Origin: Paenibacillus methanolicus
GTDB lineage: Bacteria > Bacillota > Bacilli > Paenibacillales > Paenibacillaceae
Length of the DNA stretch: 64,000 nt
Direction: 5' to 3'
Assembly: GCF_008124765.1 (NCBI RefSeq)
Contig: NZ_VNHS01000001.1
Span: 1,054,001-1,118,000, forward strand
The notes beneath the pieces were generated by a model. That model worked only from the letters and a program-made list of their open reading frames with translations. It did no database searches and was not told the DNA's origin. Of the stretch, positions 35,961 through 44,353 are shown piece by piece (within the stretch, counting starts at the first letter, position 1; the number at the start of each line of letters is the position of its first letter). The translations under genes and the position numbers were made by a program.

Positions 35961-35989
35961 AATTTAAGCGTAATGTTAGTAATCGTCAA
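35961..35989 (-). promoter_or_regulatory. Promoter of the large glycosidase gene with operator-like spacer
   Basis: Minus strand: -35 TTGACG (35984-35989), 17-bp spacer holding CTAACATT, -10 TAAATT (35961-35966). The spacer motif is the complement of the AATGTTAG site near the other LacI gene. Confidence 0.45.
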
Positions 35990-36006
35990 GAGGAGAATCC
36001 GAACTT

Positions 36007-37029
36007 ATGGCCAAAATATCGATGCAAACCATTGCGGATCATCTCGGTTTGTCCAAGTATTCCGTGTCCCAGGCATTATCTGGCAAGCCTGGCGTCAGCG
36101 AGGAAACCCGGCAGCGCGTTTGGGCCGCAGCCAAAACGTTAGGTTATCGTTTGGGTAAATCAGACAGTGAATTGGCAGCGGCCGCAACGCCGGCGTCCTA
36201 TATTCTGATCTGGATCGATGAACGCCAAGCGCAGGATCCGGCTTATTGGGGACGCGTCCTGTCCGGCATATCCGCGGGCGCGAGCGCCTTGGGCTGGCAT
36301 TACGTTATGACCTCCGGCAGCGGCGGCAACTCCGGGCGTCCCTCCTTCCCCCATTACCTGGACGAAGGGCTATGTCTCGGCCATCTGATCGTCGGCCGAA
36401 TGCCGACGGCATCGGTCGCCTCCATCTATCAGATGGGGCAGCCGGTCGTGCTGATCGATCACCGCGACCCGTTGATCGAAGCCGATTCGGTGTTCAACGA
36501 CAATGCGGAGAGCGGCGCCCGGCTGGTCCGCCACCTTGCGCAAGCCGGCCGCCGTTCGCTGCTGTTCGTCGGCGACGATTCGTTCGCCGTCAGCTTCCGC
36601 GACCGGTGGACGGGATGCCGGCAGGCCGTGGAGGAATTAGGCGGACGAACATCGGGCTGCGTGCTACGGAAGCTGACGATCCGCTACAAGGAGACCGGGT
36701 GGCAGGATAATCTGGGGCGCAAAGCGGAGCAGCTGCTCGCCGAGCATGACATCGACGCCATCGTCTGCGCCAACGACCACATCGCGCTGGAGCTGATCCA
36801 GCTATTGAAGAAACGCGGCGTCGACATCCCGGGACGGTGCGCGGTCGCCGGCTTCGATAATATCGAACAGGCCGCCTACTTCGACCCGCCCCTGACGACG
36901 ATTGAGCTGGCGAAGGAAGTGCTCGGCTACCGCGGCGTCGAGCAGCTCGCCCGCCGACGCGAGAACCCCGGCGCGCTCGCGGAACGGATCGCGCTGTCCT
37001 CCAGGCTGGTCGTGCGGCAGTCCGGATAG
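36007..37029 (+). CDS. LacI-family regulator, 340 aa
   Basis: An N-terminal helix-turn-helix (ISMQTIADHLGLSKYSVSQALSG) is followed by a LacI ligand domain (ILIWIDERQAQDPAYWGRV, AGFDNIEQAAYFDPPLTTIEL). AGAGGAGA lies 9 nt before the ATG. It is divergent from the 1032-aa glycosidase and so is its probable regulator, likely released by a manno-oligosaccharide. Copy B of the intergenic repeat follows directly. Confidence 0.92.
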   Translation: MAKISMQTIADHLGLSKYSVSQALSGKPGVSEETRQRVWAAAKTLGYRLGKSDSELAAAATPASYILIWIDERQAQDPAYWGRVLSGISAGASALGWHYVMTSGSGGNSGRPSFPHYLDEGLCLGHLIVGRMPTASVASIYQMGQPVVLIDHRDPLIEADSVFNDNAESGARLVRHLAQAGRRSLLFVGDDSFAVSFRDRWTGCRQAVEELGGRTSGCVLRKLTIRYKETGWQDNLGRKAEQLLAEHDIDAIVCANDHIALELIQLLKKRGVDIPGRCAVAGFDNIEQAAYFDPPLTTIELAKEVLGYRGVEQLARRRENPGALAERIALSSRLVVRQSG

Positions 37030-37032
37030 ACG

Positions 37033-37480
37033 GGACGAAAGGGCTCCGCCCTTTTAACCCGACATTTATTGCTTCCTCCCCCTTCCCCTCCGCTGCAATG
37101 CTGTCAGGTTAAGAGGGCTTCGCCCTTTTAACCCGAGTTTTGTAGCTCCCTCCTCCCACCTCCTCCGCCGAGGAGGCTCCACAGCCTATGCTTCCGAAGT
37201 GCGCTTTCCGTTGGAAAGCGTTCAGGGCTTTGCCCAAGCGTATGCTTCCGAAGTGCGCTTTCCGTTGGAAAGCGTTCAGGGCTTTGCCCAAGCGTATGCT
37301 TCCGAAGTGCGTTTTCCTTTGAAAACGCTCAGGACTCCCTATTTCGTGCTGACATGTTTGTTCGCGGTCGGCGGGAAGGATTGAGTGTGGCACGCTTTTA
37401 TCCTGGCGGACAAAGCTTCAGTGGGTTTTGAAATCAGTCCTCAGACATAAGCCTGTCATATATGGGGGCTTCACCAAAAC
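37033..37480. repeat. Structured intergenic repeat element, copy B
   Basis: Same family as copy A. It begins with two AGGGC-loop-GCCCTTTT hairpins (37039-37054 and 37113-37128), carries the AATGCTGTCAGGTTAAG end (37097-37113), the CCTCCTCCGCCGAGGAGG hairpin, a tandem 54-bp array, the TTTCGTGCT / GTTCGCGGTCGGCGGG module, and the GTCC/GGAC hairpin at 37394-37416. The right-hand inverted repeat seen in copies A and C is missing. Confidence 0.8.
37187..37333. repeat. Tandem 54-bp array, 2.7 copies, inside repeat copy B
   Basis: Units at 37187-37240, 37241-37294 and a partial unit at 37295-37333, each starting TATGCTTCCGAAGTGCG. Units 1 and 2 have stem CGCTTTCC/GGAAAGCG; unit 3 has GCGTTTTC/GAAAACGC, a compensatory C-G to T-A change. 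Copy C has one unit and copy A has none. Confidence 0.85.
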
Positions 37481-37484
37481 GACC

Positions 37485-37517
37485 AGAAGGCTCGCGGCTC
37501 AAGGCCGCGAGCCTTCT
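37485..37517 (-). terminator. Strong hairpin downstream of the response-regulator gene
   Basis: Perfect 14-bp stem AGAAGGCTCGCGGC / GCCGCGAGCCTTCT, 5-nt loop. The T tail is poor (TGGTCGTTTT), so termination efficiency is uncertain. Confidence 0.6.
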
Positions 37518-37560
37518 TAGGTTCGACTTCCTTGCCCTCGCCTCTGCCTGGCGCGGACGC

Positions 37561-38319
37561 TTACGTATGATGCTTCTCCTTATACTCCTTCGGCGTCATG
37601 CCGAATGTCCGCTTGAACAGCTTGTTGAAGTAGACCGGATCGAAATAGCCGACCAGCTGCGAAATTTCGTAATTGCGCAAATGCGGGTGATCGGTCAAAA
37701 ACTGCTTCGCCTTCTCCATCCGCAAGCCGATGACGTAATCGGTCAGCGTGAGCCCCGTTCGGCTGCGGAACAACCGGCTGATGTAACTGGCGCTCATTCC
37801 GACCGCCTTGGCCAGCTGCTCGAGCTCGAAATTTTTGTTGTATTCCGCATGCAAGATTCGCTTGAGCTCTTCGACCGCATAGTGGTCCCGCTCCTCGCCT
37901 TCCGCAAGCCCATCCTCCGCCTCCGGCGCGCCCGACTCGGCGGCCGTGCCTTGATTGACGGACGCGAGCAGCTCGTGCAGCTGCGCCGTATCGACCGGCT
38001 TCAGCAAATAGTCCTTCACGCCATGGCGCATCGCCAGTCTGGCATATTCGAATTCCCCGTAGCCGCTCAGCACGGCGATCGGCAGGTCGCGCCGCGCTTC
38101 CCGCACCTGCTCGATCAGCTTCAAGCCGTCCATCATCGGCATTTTAATATCCGTTATGAGCAAATCCAGCGCGCCCGGGGCCAAGTTAAGCACGTGCGTC
38201 AGCGCGTCCCTCCCGTTCGCATGGGAGCCGACGACGTTGATCGGCAAGCTCATTCTCGACATGATTTTGGCCAGTCCCAGCCGGATGAATTCCTCGTCGT
38301 CCACAATGATGATGTTCAA
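37561..38319 (-). CDS. YesN-type response regulator, REC plus AraC HTH, 252 aa
   Basis: The receiver domain (~1-120) has the acidic pair in IIVDDEEFIR, the phospho-acceptor Asp in LLITDIKMPMMDG and the Lys in DYLLKPVD. The C-terminal AraC double helix-turn-helix occupies ~150-252 (MSASYISRLFRSRTGLTLTDYV). The start is a TTG at 38319 behind GAAGGGCGG. It follows the two sugar permeases on the same strand. Its likely kinase is the YesM-type protein at 44354-46246, separated by 6 kb. Confidence 0.88.
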   Translation of the reverse strand: MNIIIVDDEEFIRLGLAKIMSRMSLPINVVGSHANGRDALTHVLNLAPGALDLLITDIKMPMMDGLKLIEQVREARRDLPIAVLSGYGEFEYARLAMRHGVKDYLLKPVDTAQLHELLASVNQGTAAESGAPEAEDGLAEGEERDHYAVEELKRILHAEYNKNFELEQLAKAVGMSASYISRLFRSRTGLTLTDYVIGLRMEKAKQFLTDHPHLRNYEISQLVGYFDPVYFNKLFKRTFGMTPKEYKEKHHT

Positions 38320-38400
38320 GCCATAACGCCGCCCTTCCGCCGAACCTGTCTATGTCCCACCAGTGTGCCGCATCGGCGGGGAAGTTGCAAGTCCCGCCTC

Positions 38401-39231
38401 TTATTTGACCGCGCCGTTGGTTACCCCCGCGAAAATGTACCGCTGCAAGAACAAGTAGAGCAGCGCCGTCGGAATCATGATGATTAAGAGCGCCGCGGAC
38501 ACCATCTGCCAATCGCCGCTGTTATTGCCGAAGAAGCGCATGAGCGACGTGGACACGACCACCTTCTCGGGACTTGGCAAGTACAAGAGCGGCACGAAAA
38601 AGTCGTTGTAGATCCCGATGACCTTCAAGATCGCGATCGTCGCCGTCGCCGGCACGAGCAGCGGGAAGATGATCGTCGTGAAGATTTTAAGCAGCGACGC
38701 GCCTTCGATCATCGCGCTCTCGTCCAGCTCGTACGGGATGTTCCGGATAAATTGGAGATAGATGAAAATCATGAGCACGTCGGCGCCGACGTACAGCAGC
38801 ACCGGTCCGCCGAGATGATCGTGCAGGCCGAGGCTTTGAATCGTCTTGAAGTTGACGACCTGCGTCGTAATGCCCGGGATAATCGTCGCGAACATGAAGA
38901 GGCCGATGATCAAACCGCTGCCTTTGAATTTGAACCGGCCGACCGCGTAACAGAACGCCGAGCCGAGCGTGAGGTTCAAGACGAGCGTGCAGACGATGAT
39001 GATCAGTTGATTGCCGAACGCCGACGTCATGTCCGCGGCTTGATAGGCTTGGCCGAAGTTGCTGAAATTCAGGAAGCTGTCCGGCAGCGACGTCGCCGGC
39101 TTCAGATTGAATTCATCGCGTGTCTTGAAAGCGTTCGCCACGATAATATACGGCGGGTAGAGCACGCCGAATACCGCGACGAGCAGGGAGAGATATTTGA
39201 CCGTCGTCCAGATCGGAGTTCGTCTTTCCAT
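38401..39231 (-). CDS. CUT1 sugar ABC permease, MalG type, 276 aa
   Basis: Six helices with the EAA loop in LDESAMIEGASLLKIFTTIIFPLL. It starts one base after the stop codon of the upstream permease, with GGGGAGG upstream. With the MalF-type partner it forms the channel of an oligosaccharide importer; the ATPase is not in the window and is presumably a shared MsmX-type subunit, as is usual in Bacillales. Confidence 0.92.
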   Translation of the reverse strand: MERRTPIWTTVKYLSLLVAVFGVLYPPYIIVANAFKTRDEFNLKPATSLPDSFLNFSNFGQAYQAADMTSAFGNQLIIIVCTLVLNLTLGSAFCYAVGRFKFKGSGLIIGLFMFATIIPGITTQVVNFKTIQSLGLHDHLGGPVLLYVGADVLMIFIYLQFIRNIPYELDESAMIEGASLLKIFTTIIFPLLVPATATIAILKVIGIYNDFFVPLLYLPSPEKVVVSTSLMRFFGNNSGDWQMVSAALLIIMIPTALLYLFLQRYIFAGVTNGAVK

Positions 39232-39232
39232 G

Positions 39233-40120
39233 TTAGTCTTGGCCTCCCCGGTTCAGAAGATAACGTTGTATCGAAAGGAGCACGACGACGAATGCGAGCA
39301 GCACGACGCTCATCGCCGACGCCAGTCCGTAATCGTTGAACTGGAACGCCGTCTCCACGATTTTCATGACAAAGGTTTCGCTTGCGCCCGCCGGTCCGCC
39401 CTTCGTGACGATGTACGGCAGATCGAATACTTCGAGCGCGCCGGTCACGGTGAGGAACAGATTAAGCTCGATGATCTTATACAGATTCGGCAGCGTAATA
39501 TGAAGGAACGATTTCCAGCCCCCCGCTCCGTCGATCGCCGCCGCTTCGTAAATATCCGACGGAATCGCCTGCAGCGCGGCCAGATAGACGACCATGTTGA
39601 AGCCCATGAACCGCCAGAAACCGATCGAAGCCAGCGTGTAATTAATCATGCTTTCGTTGCCGAGCCAGCTCGTATCGCTGGCGAAGCCCAGATGGCCAAT
39701 CAGGAAATTAAGCGAGCCTTGCGTCGTATCGAATACGTAGCTGAACAAATACGCGACCGCGACGCCGTTCAGAATATACGGCAGGAACAGCATGAGCCGG
39801 AAGAAGTTCCGCCCTCGCAGCTTGCCGTTCAGGATGACCGCGAAATAAATCGCGACGATGTTCTGCACGATGCCGACCGCGAAATAAGCGAAGTTGTTTT
39901 TGAAAACGCCGAAAATTTCGGGATTGCTGAACACTTCCTTGTAGTTATCCCAGCCGATATAGTCCGAAGTCGGACTCATTCCGTCCCAATTCGTGAAGCT
40001 GAGGCGAACGAGTTCTAGCGCGGGATAATACGCGAACGTGAGAAGCAGCAGTACCGGTATGGCGACGAACGCGATAATGATGATTTTTTTCTGCGTGGAA
40101 AAGTTTAATCTGCCCAGCAT
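39233..40120 (-). CDS. CUT1 sugar ABC permease, MalF/UgpA type, 295 aa
   Basis: The start at 40120 is chosen for its GGAGGGAGGGG site; the longer frame upstream is unsupported. Helices from IIIIAFVAIPVLLLLTFAY onward, EAA loop in SDIYEAAAIDGAGGWKSFLHITLP. Second gene of the operon binding protein - MalF - MalG - response regulator. Confidence 0.92.
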   Translation of the reverse strand: MLGRLNFSTQKKIIIIAFVAIPVLLLLTFAYYPALELVRLSFTNWDGMSPTSDYIGWDNYKEVFSNPEIFGVFKNNFAYFAVGIVQNIVAIYFAVILNGKLRGRNFFRLMLFLPYILNGVAVAYLFSYVFDTTQGSLNFLIGHLGFASDTSWLGNESMINYTLASIGFWRFMGFNMVVYLAALQAIPSDIYEAAAIDGAGGWKSFLHITLPNLYKIIELNLFLTVTGALEVFDLPYIVTKGGPAGASETFVMKIVETAFQFNDYGLASAMSVVLLAFVVVLLSIQRYLLNRGGQD

Positions 40121-40236
40121 GTCTTCCCCTCCCTCCGATTCCTGGCGCCTGACAAGGGAGGCAAGGTCAGCATGCGCCCGGAAGCGCGCGTCCTTGCCCG
40201 ATTGATTAGCCCCCGTCAAGCTTCTCGTCTATTGTT

Positions 40237-41589
40237 CTATTGAATCTTCTTTCTCGCTTTCGCCCATTGCTCGTTCGCTTTGTCGATGACTTTGATCGGA
40301 TCCTTCGACAGCACGAATTCCTGCACGAGCGCTTCTTGATCGATCTTCGCCTCGTTCTGGATTTGGGTCGCTTTGTCGCTGCCCGCCACCGCTTCGACGA
40401 ATGTCGGGTTATAGCCCTTGAACTCGGCCAGCTGCGCGAGTCCGGATGGTTTGTTCTTCAGCGTCGGGATGAAGCCCGCGAAGTCCTCGTAACCGGATTC
40501 CTCGATCATCCAGTGAATGAACGCTTTGGCCGCCGCCGTGTTGCCGTCTTTGCTGGCCGCGTAGAAGTAGTCGGAGCCGAGCGGCGCCTTCGGCGTGCCG
40601 GAATTGTCGGCCGGGAACGGGAAGAAACCGACGTCTTCGGATTTGGCGCCTGCGCCGATGACTTGATTGATGACCCAGTTGCCAAGGCCGTACATCGCGA
40701 ACTTACCGGTCGCGATATCCTTCTTCGATTGCTCCCAGTTCGTGGAGTTGACGTCTTTCTCAAGGAAACCTTTGGCGTACATTTCGCGGATGATGCTCCA
40801 CGATTGGAAGTATGTGCTGTCTTGCGCGTAAGGCGTATCCGTCTCGGCGCGCATATTGGCGACGTCCGGCTTGCCGGAGATGATCGACACGACGTCGTTG
40901 GACCAGGCGCCGAGCGGCCATTTGTCCTTGAAGTTCGAAGCGAACGGCACGATGCCGGCGTCCTTCAGCTTCTGGCTTGCCTCGTAGAACTCGTCGAGCG
41001 TCTTCGGCACTTCCGCGATACCGGCTTTGGCGAACGCCTGCTTGTTGTACACGATGCCGAACGTGTTGCCCCCGGTGGAGACGCCGTAGCTTTTGCCCTC
41101 GAACGACTTCAGATCCTTGAAGTTAAGCTCGTCCGAGAACGAGATGTCATCGAGCGGCGCGAAATATTTCGGGAAGTCCGCGTTCGGGATCGCGTCGGCG
41201 ATCAGCACGACATCCGGGTATTTGCCCGAGGCGATGCGCACTTTGAGCTGCGCGTTGTAATCGTTGGCGATCGACTCGAATTTGAGATCCACGCCCGGGT
41301 ACTTCGCTTCGAATTTCTTTTCGTAATCGTTGTATTCCTTGTCGATCATGTCGGTCCGGTTTGTAAGGAACGTGACTTCGCCTTTCACTTCGGAGTTGGC
41401 AGCGCCTTCATTGGTCGCCGTGGCATCCCCTTCGGCATTGCCTCCGGCACCCGCGTTTGCATTGGCATTCGTACCGGCGTTGCCGCTTTCTGCTGCTTCT
41501 CCGTTATTCCCGCCGTTATTGCCGCCCGAGCAGGCCGACAACGAAAGCATAGCGACAAGCGTCATCGCGAGTAGTGCGGATTTTCTCAT
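40237..41589 (-). CDS. CUT1 sugar-binding lipoprotein, 450 aa
   Basis: The start at 41589 has an AGGGGGAA site; it gives a lipoprotein signal with Cys20 (LSLSAC) and a long Gly/Asn/Ala linker (~21-60). The body is an extracellular solute-binding family 1 protein (VTFLTNRTDMIDKEYNDYEKKF, GKSYGVSTGGNTFGIVYNKQAF, FAMYGLGNWVINQV). It should deliver oligosaccharides, probably manno-oligosaccharides, to the permeases downstream. It is clearly paralogous to the binding protein at 43047. Confidence 0.92.
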   Translation of the reverse strand: MRKSALLAMTLVAMLSLSACSGGNNGGNNGEAAESGNAGTNANANAGAGGNAEGDATATNEGAANSEVKGEVTFLTNRTDMIDKEYNDYEKKFEAKYPGVDLKFESIANDYNAQLKVRIASGKYPDVVLIADAIPNADFPKYFAPLDDISFSDELNFKDLKSFEGKSYGVSTGGNTFGIVYNKQAFAKAGIAEVPKTLDEFYEASQKLKDAGIVPFASNFKDKWPLGAWSNDVVSIISGKPDVANMRAETDTPYAQDSTYFQSWSIIREMYAKGFLEKDVNSTNWEQSKKDIATGKFAMYGLGNWVINQVIGAGAKSEDVGFFPFPADNSGTPKAPLGSDYFYAASKDGNTAAAKAFIHWMIEESGYEDFAGFIPTLKNKPSGLAQLAEFKGYNPTFVEAVAGSDKATQIQNEAKIDQEALVQEFVLSKDPIKVIDKANEQWAKARKKIQ

Positions 41590-41682
41590 TTTCCATTCCC
41601 CCTGGTATATTGGTATCGCTTTCATCAAGCACATGGTTAGTGTATCTCACTACCAAACGCGAGAAAATGGTCTGAATTGTTA

Positions 41683-41710
41683 TTTATAGTCTTACTTTTA
41701 CCTTTGCTAA
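41683..41710 (-). promoter_or_regulatory. Candidate promoter of the sugar-importer operon
   Basis: Minus strand: -35 TTAGCA (41705-41710), 16-bp spacer, -10 TATAAA (41683-41688), in an AT-rich divergent intergenic region. Confidence 0.4.
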
Positions 41711-41807
41711 AAAAATGATAATTTTTGCCTAACTCGACCATAAAACTCATTTTTAACCGTTTTCATTTTGAGATACCCCCTAAAATAATAGAGATAAACA
41801 AAACAAA

Positions 41808-41836
41808 TTGACCTTTTGTTATTCAATTGTTATGAT
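41808..41836 (+). promoter_or_regulatory. SigA-type promoter of the GH113 gene
   Basis: -35 TTGACC (41808-41813), 17-bp spacer, -10 TATGAT (41831-41836). Confidence 0.6.
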
Positions 41837-41881
41837 CAGGGGCAAATGATTCATTATCATACTAGAGTGAGGCGATATCCG

Positions 41882-42895
41882 ATGAGCACGAATGAACAGT
41901 ATGGCAGGAAAGATCCGCTTAGTCTGAAAGACGAATACTTCGCGGGCATGACGTGGGGATGGACAGGCGTCCGCGGAACGTGGGTCGCATCGGAAGCGGA
42001 ACGGTCGATGGAGGCGATGGCCGAGCGGCTCGGCGTCAATTGGACCGCCATCTCGTTCGGAGCGCTGCAGGACCATCCGCAGGCGACCGAAATCAAGTTC
42101 GCGGAAGAGCCGACGGTGACGGACGACGAAGTACGCGGCGCGATTCGCAAAGCGCAGTCGCTCGGGCTGAAGGTCGTGCTGAAGCCGGTCGTCAATTGCC
42201 GGAACGGCACGTGGCGCGCGCACATCAATTTCTTCGACATCGACGTGCCGTGCGAGCCGAAGTGGTCGGATTGGTTCGCCTCTTATACCCGCTTCATCCT
42301 TCATTACGCGCGCATCGCCGAAGAGACGGGCACCGACATGCTCTGCATCGGCTGCGAGATGGTGCAGACCGACCGCCGCGAGCGGGAATGGCGGCAGCTG
42401 ATCGCGGACGTTCGCGGCGTCTATTCCGGCCCGATTACGTACAACTGCGACAAATATCAGGAAAATCAGGTCGCTTGGTGGGATGCCGTCGACGTCATCT
42501 CCTCGAGCGGCTACTACCCGATCGACGATTGGGAGGCGCAGCTGGACCGGATCGAGCCGATCGTGCGCGCGTTCGGCAAGCCTTTCTTCTTCATGGAGGC
42601 CGGCTGTCCGAGCCGCGAAGGCTCCCCTTATGTCCCGAACGACTGGGGTCTGGAAGGCGCGCCGAGCGAGCAAGCCCAGGCCGACTGGTACGATGCCGCG
42701 TTCGCGGCCTGCGACGCCCGCCCGTGGGTACAGGGGTTCATGTTGTGGGACTGGCCGCCGAAGCTGTACGCGCCCGAGGATGCCGCCGGCAATGACGATT
42801 ATTGCATGTTCGCGAAGAAGGCCGAACCGATCGTGCGCGATTATTACGCCAAGCGATTGCGGGAAGCCGCGTCCAGCCAAACGGCTGAGCAGTAA
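41882..42895 (+). CDS. GH113 endo-beta-1,4-mannanase, 337 aa
   Basis: Begins ATG at 41882 with GAGGCG upstream. The sequence matches the GH113 fold: acid/base Glu159 in IGCEMVQ and nucleophile Glu239 in FFMEAGCPS. Their spacing of 80 residues equals that of Glu151/Glu231 in the Alicyclobacillus mannanase as I recall it. There is no signal peptide, so it probably trims imported manno-oligosaccharides in the cytoplasm. It stands alone, facing away from the importer operon that it presumably serves. Confidence 0.87.
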   Translation: MSTNEQYGRKDPLSLKDEYFAGMTWGWTGVRGTWVASEAERSMEAMAERLGVNWTAISFGALQDHPQATEIKFAEEPTVTDDEVRGAIRKAQSLGLKVVLKPVVNCRNGTWRAHINFFDIDVPCEPKWSDWFASYTRFILHYARIAEETGTDMLCIGCEMVQTDRREREWRQLIADVRGVYSGPITYNCDKYQENQVAWWDAVDVISSSGYYPIDDWEAQLDRIEPIVRAFGKPFFFMEAGCPSREGSPYVPNDWGLEGAPSEQAQADWYDAAFAACDARPWVQGFMLWDWPPKLYAPEDAAGNDDYCMFAKKAEPIVRDYYAKRLREAASSQTAEQ

Positions 42896-42951
42896 TGCTT
42901 GCTAAGCCATAGCCAAACGGCATTCATTCTATGCAAAATCGACAATACAAC

Positions 42952-42986
42952 AAAAGCCGACTTCGGATTTCCCGAAGTCGGCTTTT
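42952..42986. terminator. Bidirectional intrinsic terminator
   Basis: A 15-bp stem AAAAGCCGACTTCGG / CCGAAGTCGGCTTTT with a 5-nt loop, between the convergent GH113 and second binding-protein genes. Confidence 0.88.
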
Positions 42987-43046
42987 GTTCTTTGAAGATC
43001 TAGCTGCCGCAACCCTATGATCACATGCTAACAGCCGCTTATCCGC

Positions 43047-44348
43047 TTACCGCCTAGCTCTTGCTTCCTTCCATTTCGCGTTCATGGCCTGGAAGCCTTC
43101 ATCGAGAATTTTGGCCGCGACGAGCTCTTGGATGAAGTCGCCGGACCAGAAGGCGATCTTCGCCTTATTGGCGATCGAGAGGAAGGTCTCGCTCGGCACG
43201 GTGCTCTCCAGCAGAATCGGGTCGTAGGACAGAAATTCTTTATACTGCGGCAGCGTCGGTTCTTTGTTCGTCTCCACCGACAGGAAGCCCGATTGCTCCA
43301 CGTAGCCCGATTCGCGCACGAAGAACGTGATCCACGCCTCGGCCAGCGGCTTGTTCTCGCTGAACTTGCTAATCCCGACGAACCAGTCCGGCGAGATCGG
43401 GGCGTACCGTCTGTCCGCATCGTTATCGTACGGGAACGGGAAGAAGCCGATATCTTCCGGCTTCGCCCCCGCCTCGATCACCTGCTTGATCGACCAGTTG
43501 CCCATCAAATACATCGCCGCGCGGCCCGAGGCCAACTCGGCCTTGGACGTCTCCCAGCTGTTGGACATCAAGTCCCGCTCCGTATAGCCTTTATCGACCA
43601 AGGTGCGGACGATCGTCAGCGCCTGGCCCCAAGCATTGTCCGTTCGCCATGGATCGTCGACTTCCGCCATCCGGTTCAGCGTATTCGGATCGCCGGTCAT
43701 GAAGCTGACGAGCCGCTCGCCCCACTCCGTCATCGGCCACTGCGCGCCGTAGTTAATATATACCGGCACGATGCCCTTGTCCTTCAGCCTCCGGCACGCT
43801 TCATAGAATTCTTCCAAGGTCCGCGGCACTTCCGTCACGCCCGCCGCGGCGAATGCCCGCTTGTTGTAGACGATGCCATCCGACGAAATGCCGGTCGCGA
43901 TGCCGTACCGATTGCCTTGATACGATTTGAAATCGGCAAAATGAACATTCTCGAACATCGTAGCCGGCAGCGGCTCGAAATAGCCGGACAGCTCCTTCGT
44001 CGATAGCTGGTTCGGCAGCAGAAGCACGTCGCCGGCCGTTCGCGTGGCGAGCCGCATCATGACGTCGCTCTCGTAATTGGTCAAGCCTTCGAACCGGATA
44101 TCCACGCCCGGATGCGACTGTTCGAATTCGCGGGCATAGGCATCCATCGTGCCGTTCTCCATCAGATCGATTCGGTTGGTGAGCACCGTAAGCTTACTCG
44201 CCGCTCCCGTCGATTCGATAACGGATCCACCCGCCGGCTCTTTGTTCGCCTGCCCTTCTTCGTTCCCCGTGCCGCTGCAGCCTGCCGCCAGCATTCCCGC
44301 AACGATCACGGAGACGGTCATTTTCATGTATCGCCAAGCCACGTCCAT
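43047..44348 (-). CDS. Sugar-binding lipoprotein without its own permeases, 433 aa
   Basis: The start at 44348 has GGAGG 9 nt upstream and gives a lipoprotein signal with Cys24 (MLAAGC). Family 1 solute-binding fold (LTVLTNRIDLMENGTMDAYAREF, GIATGISSDGIVYNKRAFAAAG). It starts 6 bp after the kinase stop codon, so kinase and binding protein form one operon. No permease follows. It could feed the permeases at 38401-40120, or act as the ligand-sensing subunit of the kinase, as in XylFII-LytS type pairs. Confidence 0.9.
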   Translation of the reverse strand: MDVAWRYMKMTVSVIVAGMLAAGCSGTGNEEGQANKEPAGGSVIESTGAASKLTVLTNRIDLMENGTMDAYAREFEQSHPGVDIRFEGLTNYESDVMMRLATRTAGDVLLLPNQLSTKELSGYFEPLPATMFENVHFADFKSYQGNRYGIATGISSDGIVYNKRAFAAAGVTEVPRTLEEFYEACRRLKDKGIVPVYINYGAQWPMTEWGERLVSFMTGDPNTLNRMAEVDDPWRTDNAWGQALTIVRTLVDKGYTERDLMSNSWETSKAELASGRAAMYLMGNWSIKQVIEAGAKPEDIGFFPFPYDNDADRRYAPISPDWFVGISKFSENKPLAEAWITFFVRESGYVEQSGFLSVETNKEPTLPQYKEFLSYDPILLESTVPSETFLSIANKAKIAFWSGDFIQELVAAKILDEGFQAMNAKWKEARARR

Positions 44349-44353
44349 CCCGC

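Noticed and set aside
37187-37333. Possible CRISPR array (regular 54-bp units)
   Set aside because: The units are contiguous repeats with no unique spacers, and no cas genes are present.
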